From Candidatus Bathyarchaeota archaeon (GTDB lineage Archaea > Thermoproteota > Bathyarchaeia > Bathyarchaeales > Bathycorpusculaceae): DNA of 8,855 nucleotides. The position numbers and the translations under genes are program-made. The DNA lies in NCBI GenBank assembly GCA_003601785.1, contig PIYA01000055.1, positions 1 through 8,855 on the forward strand, read 5' to 3'. This document shows positions 1 to 6,274 of this stretch, piece by piece (position 1 is the first letter of the stretch; the number at the start of each line of letters is the position of its first letter). The notes under the pieces were generated by a model. It was not told the DNA's origin, did no database searches, and saw only the letters and a list, made by a program, of their open reading frames with translations.

Positions 1-1147
1 TGATTGGATTTACAAAGCATACTGCCCCTAGAAAAGCGAAGATGAAACCGAAAAGAGAGCCTTCCAAGTGTTTGGTTTTGTTGAATGAAAACTGTTTTCT
101 CCCAAGTTTTCCAAATAACGATGCGCATCCATCGCCTAACGTAAGTACGGCTATTGATGCATATCCTATTTGCGGCGGAAAAATTATGATTGAAAGCATT
201 ATGCCGAAGGCGTAAAAAATCGGTGCGGTTACGAACTCGTACGGTTCAAGTCTGACCGCGGCGTGTGAAGTTATCGAAGTGAATATGGGAAACGTTATTT
301 CCATTATTCTTGCCAGTTCCGACATACCGTAAAGAAGCGTTACGACGAAAATTAGGAAGACCGCGATGTAGGGGTTAAGAACATAAGTGCAAATGAATGG
401 TACAGCGAAACCGCTTACGTGAATTGTCTCTCGGAGAACTTCACTTTTTGAGAGAGTCCGTTTGTTCCTTTCTGTTTTGTTATCCGTTATTATCGGCAGA
501 ATCTTGCTTAATCTCCCGGTTACAACGTAGTCTGACTTGGCGCTTAACATGAAATCCGGGTTGTACCCTATCCTCAACCCAGCGTGTTCGAACATTTGTA
601 GATTGTTTCTGTCATCGGCGACCAAAACGCAGTTTTGTGAGGGTATGTTTTCATCGCGGAGAATTTTTTTAAGAATCACAGCCTTACCATTCTTTTTCAT
701 AACCGTGCCTTCCACTTCACCGGTGAATTTTCCGTCAACTACTTTCAGTTCCAAACCGAAAGCGTAGTCCGCCCTCAGCTTTGCCGCCAGTTCTTGAATG
801 AAAACTTTGGGAAGACCGGAGCTTACAAGAGCTGTTCTCCATCCATGTGTGTGAAGAAAACCTAAAACTTTCTCCGAATCGGGAAGCAGAGGCACCTTCT
901 CAAAGTAAGAGCGCAACTCCTCGACGGTGCATCCCTTCAGACATTTGTAGATTCTTTTTAAAGAAATTTCAAGAGATGATAAACCGATTTCGTAGAGGAG
1001 ACCGTAAAATATTATTTTCAAAAATTTTAGGAATCCGAGCTTTCTTGTCGCTTCGAAGGGAATATACCGCCTTTTAGGCAGCAGGACACCTTCAACATCA
1101 AACACGACTAAGCCTTTCGGTTTCTGTTCACTGGCTTCGGTTTTCAT
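1..1147 (-). CDS. HAD phosphatase / dolichol-phytol kinase-like membrane fusion protein, partial at the C-terminus
   Basis: Reading the minus strand from the ATG at 1147 gives an open frame of 382 codons that is still open at the left edge. Residues about 10-220 form a HAD-superfamily domain of the SerB/ThrH type: motif I FDVEGV (nucleophile D17), motif II VSSG (S109), a motif III lysine (about K155), and motif IV VADDRNN (D178). Residues about 240-382 are hydrophobic with several membrane segments. They contain LGDGCASLFGK (about 337-347) and KHLEGSLFGF (about 359-368), a pattern typical of the CTP-dependent dolichol/phytol kinase (SEC59/VTE5) and cytidylyltransferase-like family. From the families, one half would remove or handle a phosphate on a small substrate, and the other would phosphorylate or activate an isoprenoid alcohol in the membrane. 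Any joint role in lipid metabolism is inference. The start follows a TATA box by a leaderless-type distance. It is divergent from psmA. Domain assignment is fairly sure; substrates are unknown. Confidence 0.8.
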   Translation of the reverse strand, partial: MKTEASEQKPKGLVVFDVEGVLLPKRRYIPFEATRKLGFLKFLKIIFYGLLYEIGLSSLEISLKRIYKCLKGCTVEELRSYFEKVPLLPDSEKVLGFLHTHGWRTALVSSGLPKVFIQELAAKLRADYAFGLELKVVDGKFTGEVEGTVMKKNGKAVILKKILRDENIPSQNCVLVADDRNNLQMFEHAGLRIGYNPDFMLSAKSDYVVTGRLSKILPIITDNKTERNKRTLSKSEVLRETIHVSGFAVPFICTYVLNPYIAVFLIFVVTLLYGMSELARIMEITFPIFTSITSHAAVRLEPYEFVTAPIFYAFGIMLSIIIFPPQIGYASIAVLTLGDGCASLFGKLGRKQFSFNKTKHLEGSLFGFIFAFLGAVCFVNPI

Positions 1148-1176
1148 TTAACGTCTGTCAACATCAAGTTCCAGCA

Positions 1177-1186
1177 TTTATATAAA
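1177..1186. promoter_or_regulatory. Palindromic TATA box, probably for the minus-strand HAD-kinase gene
   Basis: TTTATATAAA is a perfect 10-base palindrome lying 30-39 bases upstream of the minus-strand ATG at 1147. A start of transcription about 25 bases downstream would fall within roughly 10 bases of the ATG, giving a leaderless or near-leaderless mRNA. Because the box is symmetrical, orientation cannot be read from it alone. The position fits the minus-strand gene much better than psmA, which is over 110 bases away. Confidence 0.6.
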
Positions 1187-1230
1187 ATATTGGTTCATGA
1201 GAGTTTCTCTAAAGGAAGCGAGTGCCTATG

Positions 1231-1260
1231 TTTAAAACAAGTTTTATAGTTGTTATATGA
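1231..1260 (+). promoter_or_regulatory. Probable promoter of the psmA operon
   Basis: An A/T-rich stretch holds TATA-like elements (TTTAAAAC at 1231, TTTATAG at 1242, TTATATG at 1253). The middle one would place transcription initiation near 1270, leaving a leader of about 30 bases that carries a GAGGT ribosome-binding site at 1291-1295. Which of the three elements is used cannot be decided by eye. Confidence 0.5.
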
Positions 1261-1299
1261 AAGTCTGCAAATAAGATTTGAGAATGTTGTGAGGTATGT

Positions 1300-1965
1300 G
1301 TGTTGTCTGTGTTTGCAGCGCCAGGCGCTTATGACCGTGCGATAACGGTTTTTTCACCTGAGGGTAGACTCTTCCAAGTTGAATATGCGATGAACTTGGT
1401 TGACCGTGGAGCAACCATTTTAGGTATTAAATGTAGTGAGGGAGTTGTTTTAGGAGCTGAAGAAACGGTTGAGCCTCTTGAAGAGGCTGAATCTTCATGG
1501 AAAATCTTCAAGATTGACGAGCATGTGGGAGCAGCCATTGTCGGTTTAAGCTCAGACGCGCGGATTCTCATAGATCAAGCTAGGGTGTACGCTCAGAGCA
1601 ACAGGTTAACCTATGACGAGCCTATAGATGTGGAAGTTGTAACCAAGAGAGTATGCGACATCAAACAGCTTTACACGCAGCATGCGGGTGTCAGACCCTT
1701 CGGCGTGGCGATAATCTTCGGTGGAGTTGACAAAACTGGAAACCGCTTGTTTGGCACTCATCCCAGCGGAACCTACAGACGCTACAAGGCTACAGCTCAA
1801 GGTGCCGGAAGAGAAACCGTGATCAATATACTGAAGGAAGAGTACCGGGAAGACATGAGGCTTGACGAAGCCACAAAGCTTGGGATAAAATGTTTGGCGA
1901 AAGCCTTGGAAGCGAGACAGTTGCCTCCAAGGATAAAGGTGGCGGTGATTCCAGCGGCCGACTAA
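1300..1965 (+). CDS. psmA: 20S proteasome alpha subunit, apparently shortened by a frameshift
   Basis: This is the alpha subunit of the 20S proteasome, which forms the outer rings, gates the chamber and docks the PAN/Cdc48 ATPases. The N-terminal signature YDRAITVFSP (Y11 onward) and GRLFQVEYA are diagnostic. The lysine that binds the ATPase C-termini in Thermoplasma (K66 there) matches K68 in SSWKIFKID, and GVRPFGVAIIFGG and HPSGTYRRYKA are also typical. The frame gives 221 residues ending in VAVIPAAD, whereas the family normally runs on with a C-terminal helix to about 235-260. That helix is present downstream in the +1 frame (see 1964-2032). The start is ambiguous: GTG 1300 lies 4 bases after GAGGT and TTG 1303 lies 7 bases after it; GTG 1309 would give MFAAPGAYD. 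It is the first gene of the exosome superoperon here. Confidence 0.95.
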   Translation: MLSVFAAPGAYDRAITVFSPEGRLFQVEYAMNLVDRGATILGIKCSEGVVLGAEETVEPLEEAESSWKIFKIDEHVGAAIVGLSSDARILIDQARVYAQSNRLTYDEPIDVEVVTKRVCDIKQLYTQHAGVRPFGVAIIFGGVDKTGNRLFGTHPSGTYRRYKATAQGAGRETVINILKEEYREDMRLDEATKLGIKCLAKALEARQLPPRIKVAVIPAAD

Positions 1966-2032
1966 GAAGATGGAAATGTTAAGCGATGAAAAAATTCAAG
2001 GTTTTATGAAAGAGTTGGGCTTAGGCAAGTGA
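1964..2032 (+). other. psmA: Out-of-frame C-terminal segment of psmA
   Basis: Skipping the T at 1963 (the first base of the TAA stop) continues psmA in the +1 frame for 22 codons: KKMEML, then SDEKIQGFM, then KELGLGK, ending at TGA 2030-2032. An acidic/lysine-rich segment of the form LS-x-E-x-I-x-x-x-(Y/F)-(L/M) is what archaeal proteasome alpha subunits carry at this point. The joined product would be 243 residues, normal for the family. It would also end 7 bases before the SBDS ATG, in keeping with the tight spacing of this operon. It could be a sequencing or assembly indel, a true mutation, or a +1 frameshift during translation. Confidence 0.75.
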
Positions 2033-2039
2033 AATAGTG

Positions 2040-2729
2040 ATGGGTGAAAAGTACACGGTTGCACGCCTTACAAAGGGTAACGAACACTTTGAGATTCTCG
2101 TCAAGCCGGAGAAGGCGTTAGATTATCGAACTGGGAAAATATCCGCGATAACGGAAGTGTTGGTTACGGAGACGATATTTTCAGATGCGAATAAGGGAAC
2201 AAAAGTTTCCGAGGAGACTCTTCGTAAAGCCTTCGGAACAACGGAGCCGTTGAAGATAGCTGACGTGATACTGAAGAAGGGTGTGATACAGTTGACAACG
2301 GAGCAGCGTAGAAAGATGATTGAGGACAAAAGGAAACAGATAATAGCCTTCATATCGAGACAATGCGTTGACCCACGAACGAATCTTCCTCATCCACCGT
2401 TAAGGGTGGAACAAGCCATGCAGCAAATTCACTACTCAATAGACCCTTTCAAACCTGTGGAGGAACAAGCTAAGGAAATAATCAAGCTTTTACGTTCCAT
2501 TCTTCCGTTGAAAATGGAGCAAGTAGCCGTCGGTGTTCGCATACCCGCGGAGTACGCGGCGAAAGCATACGGAACCGTTAAAGGCTTTGGGACGATAAAG
2601 CGTGAGGAGTGGCGTGCGGACGGTTCATGGTACGGCGTTCTAGAGATGCCGGCAGGCTTGTACGGGCCGTTCTTGGAGAAGATAGGGGAAATAACAAAAG
2701 GGAACGCGGAAGCTAAAGTAATTTCGTGA
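2040..2729 (+). CDS. sdo1: Ribosome maturation protein SBDS/Sdo1
   Basis: This is the archaeal homologue of the Shwachman-Bodian-Diamond syndrome protein, which in eukaryotes works with EFL1 to release eIF6 from the 60S subunit. It probably acts in late large-subunit maturation here. At 229 residues it has the usual archaeal length and three-domain layout: an N-terminal FYSH-type domain (YTVARLTKGNEHFEILVKP near the start, followed by DYRTGK), a helical middle domain (QRRKMIEDKRKQIIAFISRQ, then VDPRTNLPHPP) and a ferredoxin-like C-terminal domain containing GFGTIKREEW and GSWYGVLEMPAG. ATG 2040 is chosen; a GTG three bases earlier would add one residue. No strong Shine-Dalgarno is visible, which fits coupling to the upstream gene if psmA ends at 2032. 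Confidence 0.95.
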   Translation: MGEKYTVARLTKGNEHFEILVKPEKALDYRTGKISAITEVLVTETIFSDANKGTKVSEETLRKAFGTTEPLKIADVILKKGVIQLTTEQRRKMIEDKRKQIIAFISRQCVDPRTNLPHPPLRVEQAMQQIHYSIDPFKPVEEQAKEIIKLLRSILPLKMEQVAVGVRIPAEYAAKAYGTVKGFGTIKREEWRADGSWYGVLEMPAGLYGPFLEKIGEITKGNAEAKVIS

Positions 2730-2759
2730 GGTAAACTTGTAGGTTGTGAGTGATGAGGA

Positions 2760-3464
2760 ATGCCAACATTTTTTGAGAAGAGGCAGCTCGTGACACCTGG
2801 CGATTTACTCGCTGAGGGTGATTACATAGCCGGTGAAAACACGTACAAGGAAAATGATAAGATATATGCTTCAAGGATAGGGCTTGTGGATTACGAAGAT
2901 AGAAAAGTGAATGTTGTGGCTTTGAGAGCCTTTTACATTCCAAGAGTTGGCGACACGGTTATAGGAACCGTTGTGGAGGTTGGTTTTAACGGTTGGACCG
3001 TGGATATCAACTCTCCGTATCTGGCTCTGTTGAGAGCCTCGGATGTTCTAAGCAGACCCTTCAGACCGCAGAAAAACGATTTGTCAAAGGTTCTTGACGT
3101 AGGTGATTTGGTGATAGCTAAGATTATCGCGTATGATAGAGCGCACAATCCACAGTTAACGGTTGGTGAGCCAGGATTAGGAAAGATAACCCGTGGACAA
3201 GTTGTGAAGATAACTCCCACGAAGATTCCGCGGGTGATTGGGAGGAAAGGCTCCATGATATCTATGATAAAGCAGGAGACCGGTTGTCACATAATCCTAG
3301 GTCACAACGGGGTTATACTAATCACTGGGAAACGTCTTGAAGACGAACAGTTGGCTATGATGGCTATTCACAAAATTGATGAGGAGTCTCACACGAGTGG
3401 TTTGACGGATCGCGTAACCCAGATGATTAAGAATGAAAAAGCTAAAAGAAAAGGAGGAAGTTGA
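2760..3464 (+). CDS. rrp4: Exosome RNA-binding cap subunit Rrp4
   Basis: Rrp4 forms the cap on the Rrp41-Rrp42 hexameric ring of the archaeal exosome, binds RNA, prefers poly(A) and feeds substrate into the pore. Three domains are visible: an N-terminal domain with LVTPGDLLAEGDY (about 10-22), an S1 domain around GDTVIGTVVEVGFNGWTVDI (about 64-83), and a KH domain with IPRVIGRKGSMISMIKQETG, whose GRKG loop is the classic GxxG. The length of 234 residues is typical. ATG 2760 is the only start before the in-frame TGA at 2754, and its ribosome-binding site is weak. The stop overlaps the upstream TTG candidate of rrp41. The lysine-rich tail (KNEKAKRKGGS) coincides with the rrp41 ribosome-binding site. 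Confidence 0.96.
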   Translation: MPTFFEKRQLVTPGDLLAEGDYIAGENTYKENDKIYASRIGLVDYEDRKVNVVALRAFYIPRVGDTVIGTVVEVGFNGWTVDINSPYLALLRASDVLSRPFRPQKNDLSKVLDVGDLVIAKIIAYDRAHNPQLTVGEPGLGKITRGQVVKITPTKIPRVIGRKGSMISMIKQETGCHIILGHNGVILITGKRLEDEQLAMMAIHKIDEESHTSGLTDRVTQMIKNEKAKRKGGS

Positions 3465-3466
3465 AA

Positions 3467-4201
3467 TTGAGTCAGAAAGTTGAAAAATTGATTGATAAGA
3501 AAGGTTTGAGGTTAGATGGAAGGAAACCGGATGAACTGAGGCCGATAAAAATTGAGGTGGGTGTTCTAGCGAACGCTGATGGTTCGGCTTACATCCAGCA
3601 GGGGAAAAACAAGATTTTAGCGGCTGTTTACGGACCGAGAGAACTGCATCCGAAACATTTAGCACTTCCGGATAGAACTGTTTTAAGATGCCGCTATCAC
3701 ATGGCTCCCTTCTCCGTTCAGGAGCGTAAGTCACCTGCGCCTTCGAGGAGGGAAATAGAGCTTTCAAAGGTTATTAGAGAAGCTCTTGAGCCGAGTCTCT
3801 TCCTTGAGTATTATCCGAGGACGGCTATAGACGTTTTCATTGAGGTTTTGCAGGCTGACGGGGGGACAAGATGTGCGAGTATAACGGCGGCGTCGTTGGC
3901 TCTGGCAGATGCGGGTATTCCTATGCGGGATTTGGTGGTTGCCTGTGCTGCTGGAAAGGTGGATGACACGATAGTTTTGGATTTGATGGACACTGAAGAC
4001 AAGAAAGGTAATGCGGATGTTCCGGTTGCTTTGATGCCGAATCTTAACGCTATAACTTTGCTTCAGATGGATGGCAACCTCTCTCTTGAAGAGTTTGAGA
4101 AGGCTGTTAACTTAGCCATCGATGGGTGTAAAAAGATTTATGCCATGCAGAAGGAGGCGTTAAGAGCTAAGTATGTAAATATTAAGGAGGTTGAGGAGTG
4201 A
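3467..4201 (+). CDS. rrp41: Exosome catalytic subunit Rrp41 (RNase PH family)
   Basis: Rrp41 is the active phosphorolytic 3'-5' exoribonuclease and RNA-tailing subunit of the archaeal exosome and alternates with Rrp42 in the ring. LRLDGRKPDELRP opens the RNase PH fold. Counting from TTG 3461, the paired arginines R96-R97 (SPAPSRREIE) and the aspartates D180 and D186 (TEDKKGNADVPVA) match the RNA-binding arginines and the active-site D182/D188 of the Sulfolobus enzyme with an offset of two. ADGGTRCASITAASLAL is the phosphate-binding stretch. The enzyme looks intact. Two TTG starts exist: 3461, only 2 bases after GGAGGA, and 3467, 8 bases after it. The second is preferred on spacing, giving 244 residues; using 3461 would overlap rrp4 by 4 bases. 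Confidence 0.96.
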   Translation: MSQKVEKLIDKKGLRLDGRKPDELRPIKIEVGVLANADGSAYIQQGKNKILAAVYGPRELHPKHLALPDRTVLRCRYHMAPFSVQERKSPAPSRREIELSKVIREALEPSLFLEYYPRTAIDVFIEVLQADGGTRCASITAASLALADAGIPMRDLVVACAAGKVDDTIVLDLMDTEDKKGNADVPVALMPNLNAITLLQMDGNLSLEEFEKAVNLAIDGCKKIYAMQKEALRAKYVNIKEVEE

Positions 4202-4992
4202 CGTCTTCTATTGTTGTCCGTGTGAAACAAAAGCAGATTGCAAGGTTGATTGCTAAGGGAAAACGGTTGGATGGTAGGGGGTTAACTGATTACCGTGAGA
4301 TAAAGGTTGAAGAGGGAGTTGTTGAGCGTGCTGAAGGCTCTGCGCGGGTTCTTCTCGGAAAAACAGAGGTTATGGCTGGAGTTAAAATTGAGGTTGGTCA
4401 GCCTTTCTCTGACACGCCTAACGAGGGTGTCTTAACAGTGAACGCTGAGCTTGTGCCTTTAGCATCTCCAACATTTGAGCCTGGACCGCCTGATGAAAAT
4501 TCGATTGAACTTGCCAGGGTTGTTGACAGGGGGATAAGGGAATCTAAAGCCATAGATTTGGAGAAGCTTTGCATAGAGCCTGGGAAAAAAGTCTTCGTTG
4601 TTTTCGTGGATGTTTACGTGCTTAACCATGATGGAAACTTGATAGACGCTTCCGCCATGGCTGCCTTGGGTGCTTTGCTTAACACGAAGGTTTTCAACTA
4701 CGAGTACAAGGACGGAGAGGTTAAGATAAAGCCTGGTTTCACTCCGCTTCCGTTGAGGAAGCATCCGATAGCTGTTACTTTTGCGAAGATAAATGACACG
4801 CTTGTTGTTGATCCCTGGCTTGAGGAGGAACGGGTGATGGATGCTAGGATTACGCTGACCATTGACGATGACGGTGACATATGTGCGATACAGAAGGGTG
4901 GGAGCGGGTATTTCTCACCGAAACAAGTATTAGAAGCGGCTAAGATAGCTAAGGAGAAGGCTGAGGAGATAAGGAAAAAGCTGAAATGGTGA
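4198..4992 (+). CDS. rrp42: Exosome non-catalytic ring subunit Rrp42
   Basis: Rrp42 is the inactive RNase PH partner that completes the hexameric exosome ring and contributes RNA-binding residues to the Rrp41 active site. KRLDGRGLTDYREI (about 22-35) opens the RNase PH domain. NSIELARVVDRGIRES (about 101-116) carries the conserved arginines, and VYVLNHDGNLIDASAMAAL (about 139-157) is a hallmark of Rrp42 rather than Rrp41. The catalytic aspartate pair of Rrp41 is not present, as expected. GTG 4198 has a very good AAGGAGG ribosome-binding site 7 bases away and overlaps the rrp41 stop by 4 bases (GTGA), indicating translational coupling. Its 264 residues are normal for the family. Confidence 0.96.
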   Translation: MTSSIVVRVKQKQIARLIAKGKRLDGRGLTDYREIKVEEGVVERAEGSARVLLGKTEVMAGVKIEVGQPFSDTPNEGVLTVNAELVPLASPTFEPGPPDENSIELARVVDRGIRESKAIDLEKLCIEPGKKVFVVFVDVYVLNHDGNLIDASAMAALGALLNTKVFNYEYKDGEVKIKPGFTPLPLRKHPIAVTFAKINDTLVVDPWLEEERVMDARITLTIDDDGDICAIQKGGSGYFSPKQVLEAAKIAKEKAEEIRKKLKW

Positions 4993-4999
4993 AAAACTG

Positions 5000-5296
5000 A
5001 TGGGGCGGAGGACAAAGAAGGTTGGTCCAACCCGTGGGTTGGGCGCCCGTTACGGAGCCACCGTTAGGAAGCGTTATGTTAAGATAGTCACTCAGATGAA
5101 GAAGCCGCATCGTTGTCCTAGGTGTGGTTTTCCGCGTGTGAAGAGGGTTAGCGTCGGCGTCTGGAGATGCACAAAGTGTGGTTTCACTTTTACTGGTGGG
5201 GCTTACACTCCGACGACTAAGCTTGGAGTGGTGGCTAAGCGTGTTGCGAAGGGCGCGCCTGTGGAAGAGTTTGCTTCAGCTGAGAAAACATCTTAA
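5000..5296 (+). CDS. rpl37ae: Large-subunit ribosomal protein L37Ae (eL43)
   Basis: This is a zinc-binding protein of the archaeal/eukaryotic large ribosomal subunit. The protein starts MGRRTKKVGPTRGLGARYG and carries two CxxC pairs, C39-x-x-C42 (CPRC) and C57-x-x-C60 (CTKC), which hold the zinc. WRCTKCGFTFTGGAYTPTT is the family signature. At 98 residues it is slightly longer than many archaeal homologues because of a C-terminal tail (VAKGAPVEEFASAEKTS). ATG 5000 is preceded by GGTGA at 4988-4992 with 7-base spacing, a site that overlaps the rrp42 stop codon. The next gene follows after only 14 bases, so the rpoP gene commonly found here is missing. Confidence 0.96.
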   Translation: MGRRTKKVGPTRGLGARYGATVRKRYVKIVTQMKKPHRCPRCGFPRVKRVSVGVWRCTKCGFTFTGGAYTPTTKLGVVAKRVAKGAPVEEFASAEKTS

Positions 5297-5310
5297 TTTC
5301 CTTTTGTTAA

Positions 5311-5898
5311 GTGATTGAAGTTTTGACGGATAAGAAGAATGTGCTGTTAACTACTTCGCGAAGACCGACAAGGGACATGAGGACTCTGTGCAGGGATTTT
5401 TCACACAGTTTTCCAAATGTTGTGCGGGTGAACAGGGGAAAGCTGAGCCTAGACGGGTTGGCTGAGAAGGCTTTGGAGTTTAAAGCTGACAGGGTGATGG
5501 TTATTGACAGGTGGAAGGGTGGACCTGGTAAAATAAGGTTTTTCAATGTAGGCTTAGAAGGCTTGGAGATGGTTCCGCCGTTGGTTTATATGAAGGGTGT
5601 GAGGTTGCGGAGGGATTTCGGTGAGAGCATGCCTAGGGGGAGAAGGATTAAGTCTTTGGCTGTGGTTACGTCTGCAAAGCGTTCTTTGGCTGTGGAAAGG
5701 CTTTGTCGTGTCTTGTCAAGTTTTTTTGGTATACCTGTTTTGTCTCTGAAAGAGGCTGTCAACCGAGGATGCGACGCCGTGGTGAGTGTGTCGGCGGATT
5801 CTTCTGGTTTTTTAACCCTTACCTTTATGCTTGTTCCAGAGTTTGTTGAGGTTGGTCCGAGAATTAGGGTTTCACGTTTGGTTTGGGAGTTGAGTTGA
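5311..5898 (+). CDS. Brix-domain protein, Imp4-like ribosome biogenesis factor
   Basis: Brix proteins bind rRNA during ribosome assembly; eukaryotic Imp4 belongs to the U3 snoRNP, and archaea have one short version. The sequence VLLTTSRRPTRDMRTLCRD (about 11-29), then VRVNRGKLSLDGL and the VIDRWKGGPGKIRFF stretch (about 65-79), are the typical Brix segments. The 195-residue length fits the archaeal single-domain form. GTG 5311 has no visible ribosome-binding site and the 14-base gap before it is T-rich. GTG 5341 would begin MLLTTSRRP, close to how many family members start, and is a serious alternative. The position in the cluster after L37Ae and before Pcc1 is conserved. Confidence 0.9.
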   Translation: MIEVLTDKKNVLLTTSRRPTRDMRTLCRDFSHSFPNVVRVNRGKLSLDGLAEKALEFKADRVMVIDRWKGGPGKIRFFNVGLEGLEMVPPLVYMKGVRLRRDFGESMPRGRRIKSLAVVTSAKRSLAVERLCRVLSSFFGIPVLSLKEAVNRGCDAVVSVSADSSGFLTLTFMLVPEFVEVGPRIRVSRLVWELS

Positions 5899-5917
5899 AA
5901 CGAGGGCTGAGGCTGTT

Positions 5918-6151
5918 GTGCGGTTGAAGTTTCCTTCTTTGAAATGCTTAGAGATTGTTTTGAAGGCTTTGAAGCCTGAGGTTGAGAAGCCTCCGACGAC
6001 GCGTTCTCATGCTTTTTTGGAAAAAGAAGATGGAATGCTGGTTTTGAAGGTTGAGGCTGGGGACACTGTTGCTTTGCGTGCAGCCTTGAACGCGTATTTA
6101 CGGTGGATAAACTCTGTTGTTGAGGTTCTGGAAGGTTTAGAGAATCCTTAA
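5918..6151 (+). CDS. pcc1: KEOPS complex subunit Pcc1
   Basis: Pcc1 is the small dimerising subunit of KEOPS, which with Kae1 makes the t6A modification at position 37 of ANN-reading tRNAs. The diagnostic part is the C-terminal helix DTVALRAALNAYLRWINSV, preceded by FPSLKCLEIVLKALKPE and a strand-rich middle. The first usable start is GTG 5918, giving 77 residues with no clear ribosome-binding site. In the same frame upstream, codons 5897-5917 read ETRAEAV, which together with VRLKFPS looks like the normal first beta strand of the family. No ATG, GTG or TTG exists there before the TGA at 5891. The real protein may therefore begin earlier from an unusual codon, or the start may have been altered. 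It is the last gene before a probable terminator. Confidence 0.85.
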   Translation: MRLKFPSLKCLEIVLKALKPEVEKPPTTRSHAFLEKEDGMLVLKVEAGDTVALRAALNAYLRWINSVVEVLEGLENP

Positions 6152-6153
6152 CG

Positions 6154-6201
6154 TTTTTGGATGTTTTTCACTGCTAAAATGACTACCCCCCTATAATTTT
6201 T
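6154..6201 (+). terminator. Probable T-tract terminator of the psmA-pcc1 operon
   Basis: Three runs of five T (6154-6158, 6164-6168, 6197-6201) follow the pcc1 stop within 50 bases, without an obvious strong hairpin. Archaeal RNA polymerase terminates at T-rich tracts without needing a stem. A new promoter follows directly, supporting an operon boundary here. Confidence 0.5.
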
Positions 6202-6209
6202 CGTGTGCT

Positions 6210-6251
6210 ATTAAGTTCATTAAGTTGCTTACTAGAAAACGCTTAATTAAG
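6210..6251 (+). promoter_or_regulatory. Promoter region of prefoldin beta with repeated TTAAG motif
   Basis: CTTAATTAAG at 6242-6251 is a TATA-like perfect palindrome centred about 27 bases before ATG 6275, with the purine-rich GAAAACG just upstream as a possible BRE. Transcription would start at or next to the start codon. Upstream, ATTAAGTT occurs twice in direct repeat nine bases apart (6210 and 6219), a possible binding site for a regulator. Confidence 0.5.
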
Positions 6252-6274
6252 AGCTTCAACGTATTGCTGTGCAG

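Noticed and set aside
537..1077. Plus-strand open frames at 537-767 and 847-1077
   Set aside because: They lie antisense to the HAD-kinase gene, whose minus-strand frame is continuous with recognisable motifs; the plus-strand proteins have no family features.
2730..2759. Possible C/D box guide RNA signal (GTGATGAGG) before rrp4
   Set aside because: The gap is only 30 bases, and no matching D box or terminal stem is visible.
3318..3767. 149-codon minus-strand frame across the rrp4/rrp41 junction
   Set aside because: It is antisense to two well-conserved genes, shows no motif or ribosome-binding site, and is rich in Ser/Phe/Leu as expected of a shadow frame.
4180..4201. Programmed frameshift at the rrp41/rrp42 overlap
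   Set aside because: The GTGA overlap with a strong AAGGAGG site at proper spacing is ordinary translational coupling, and both proteins have normal lengths.
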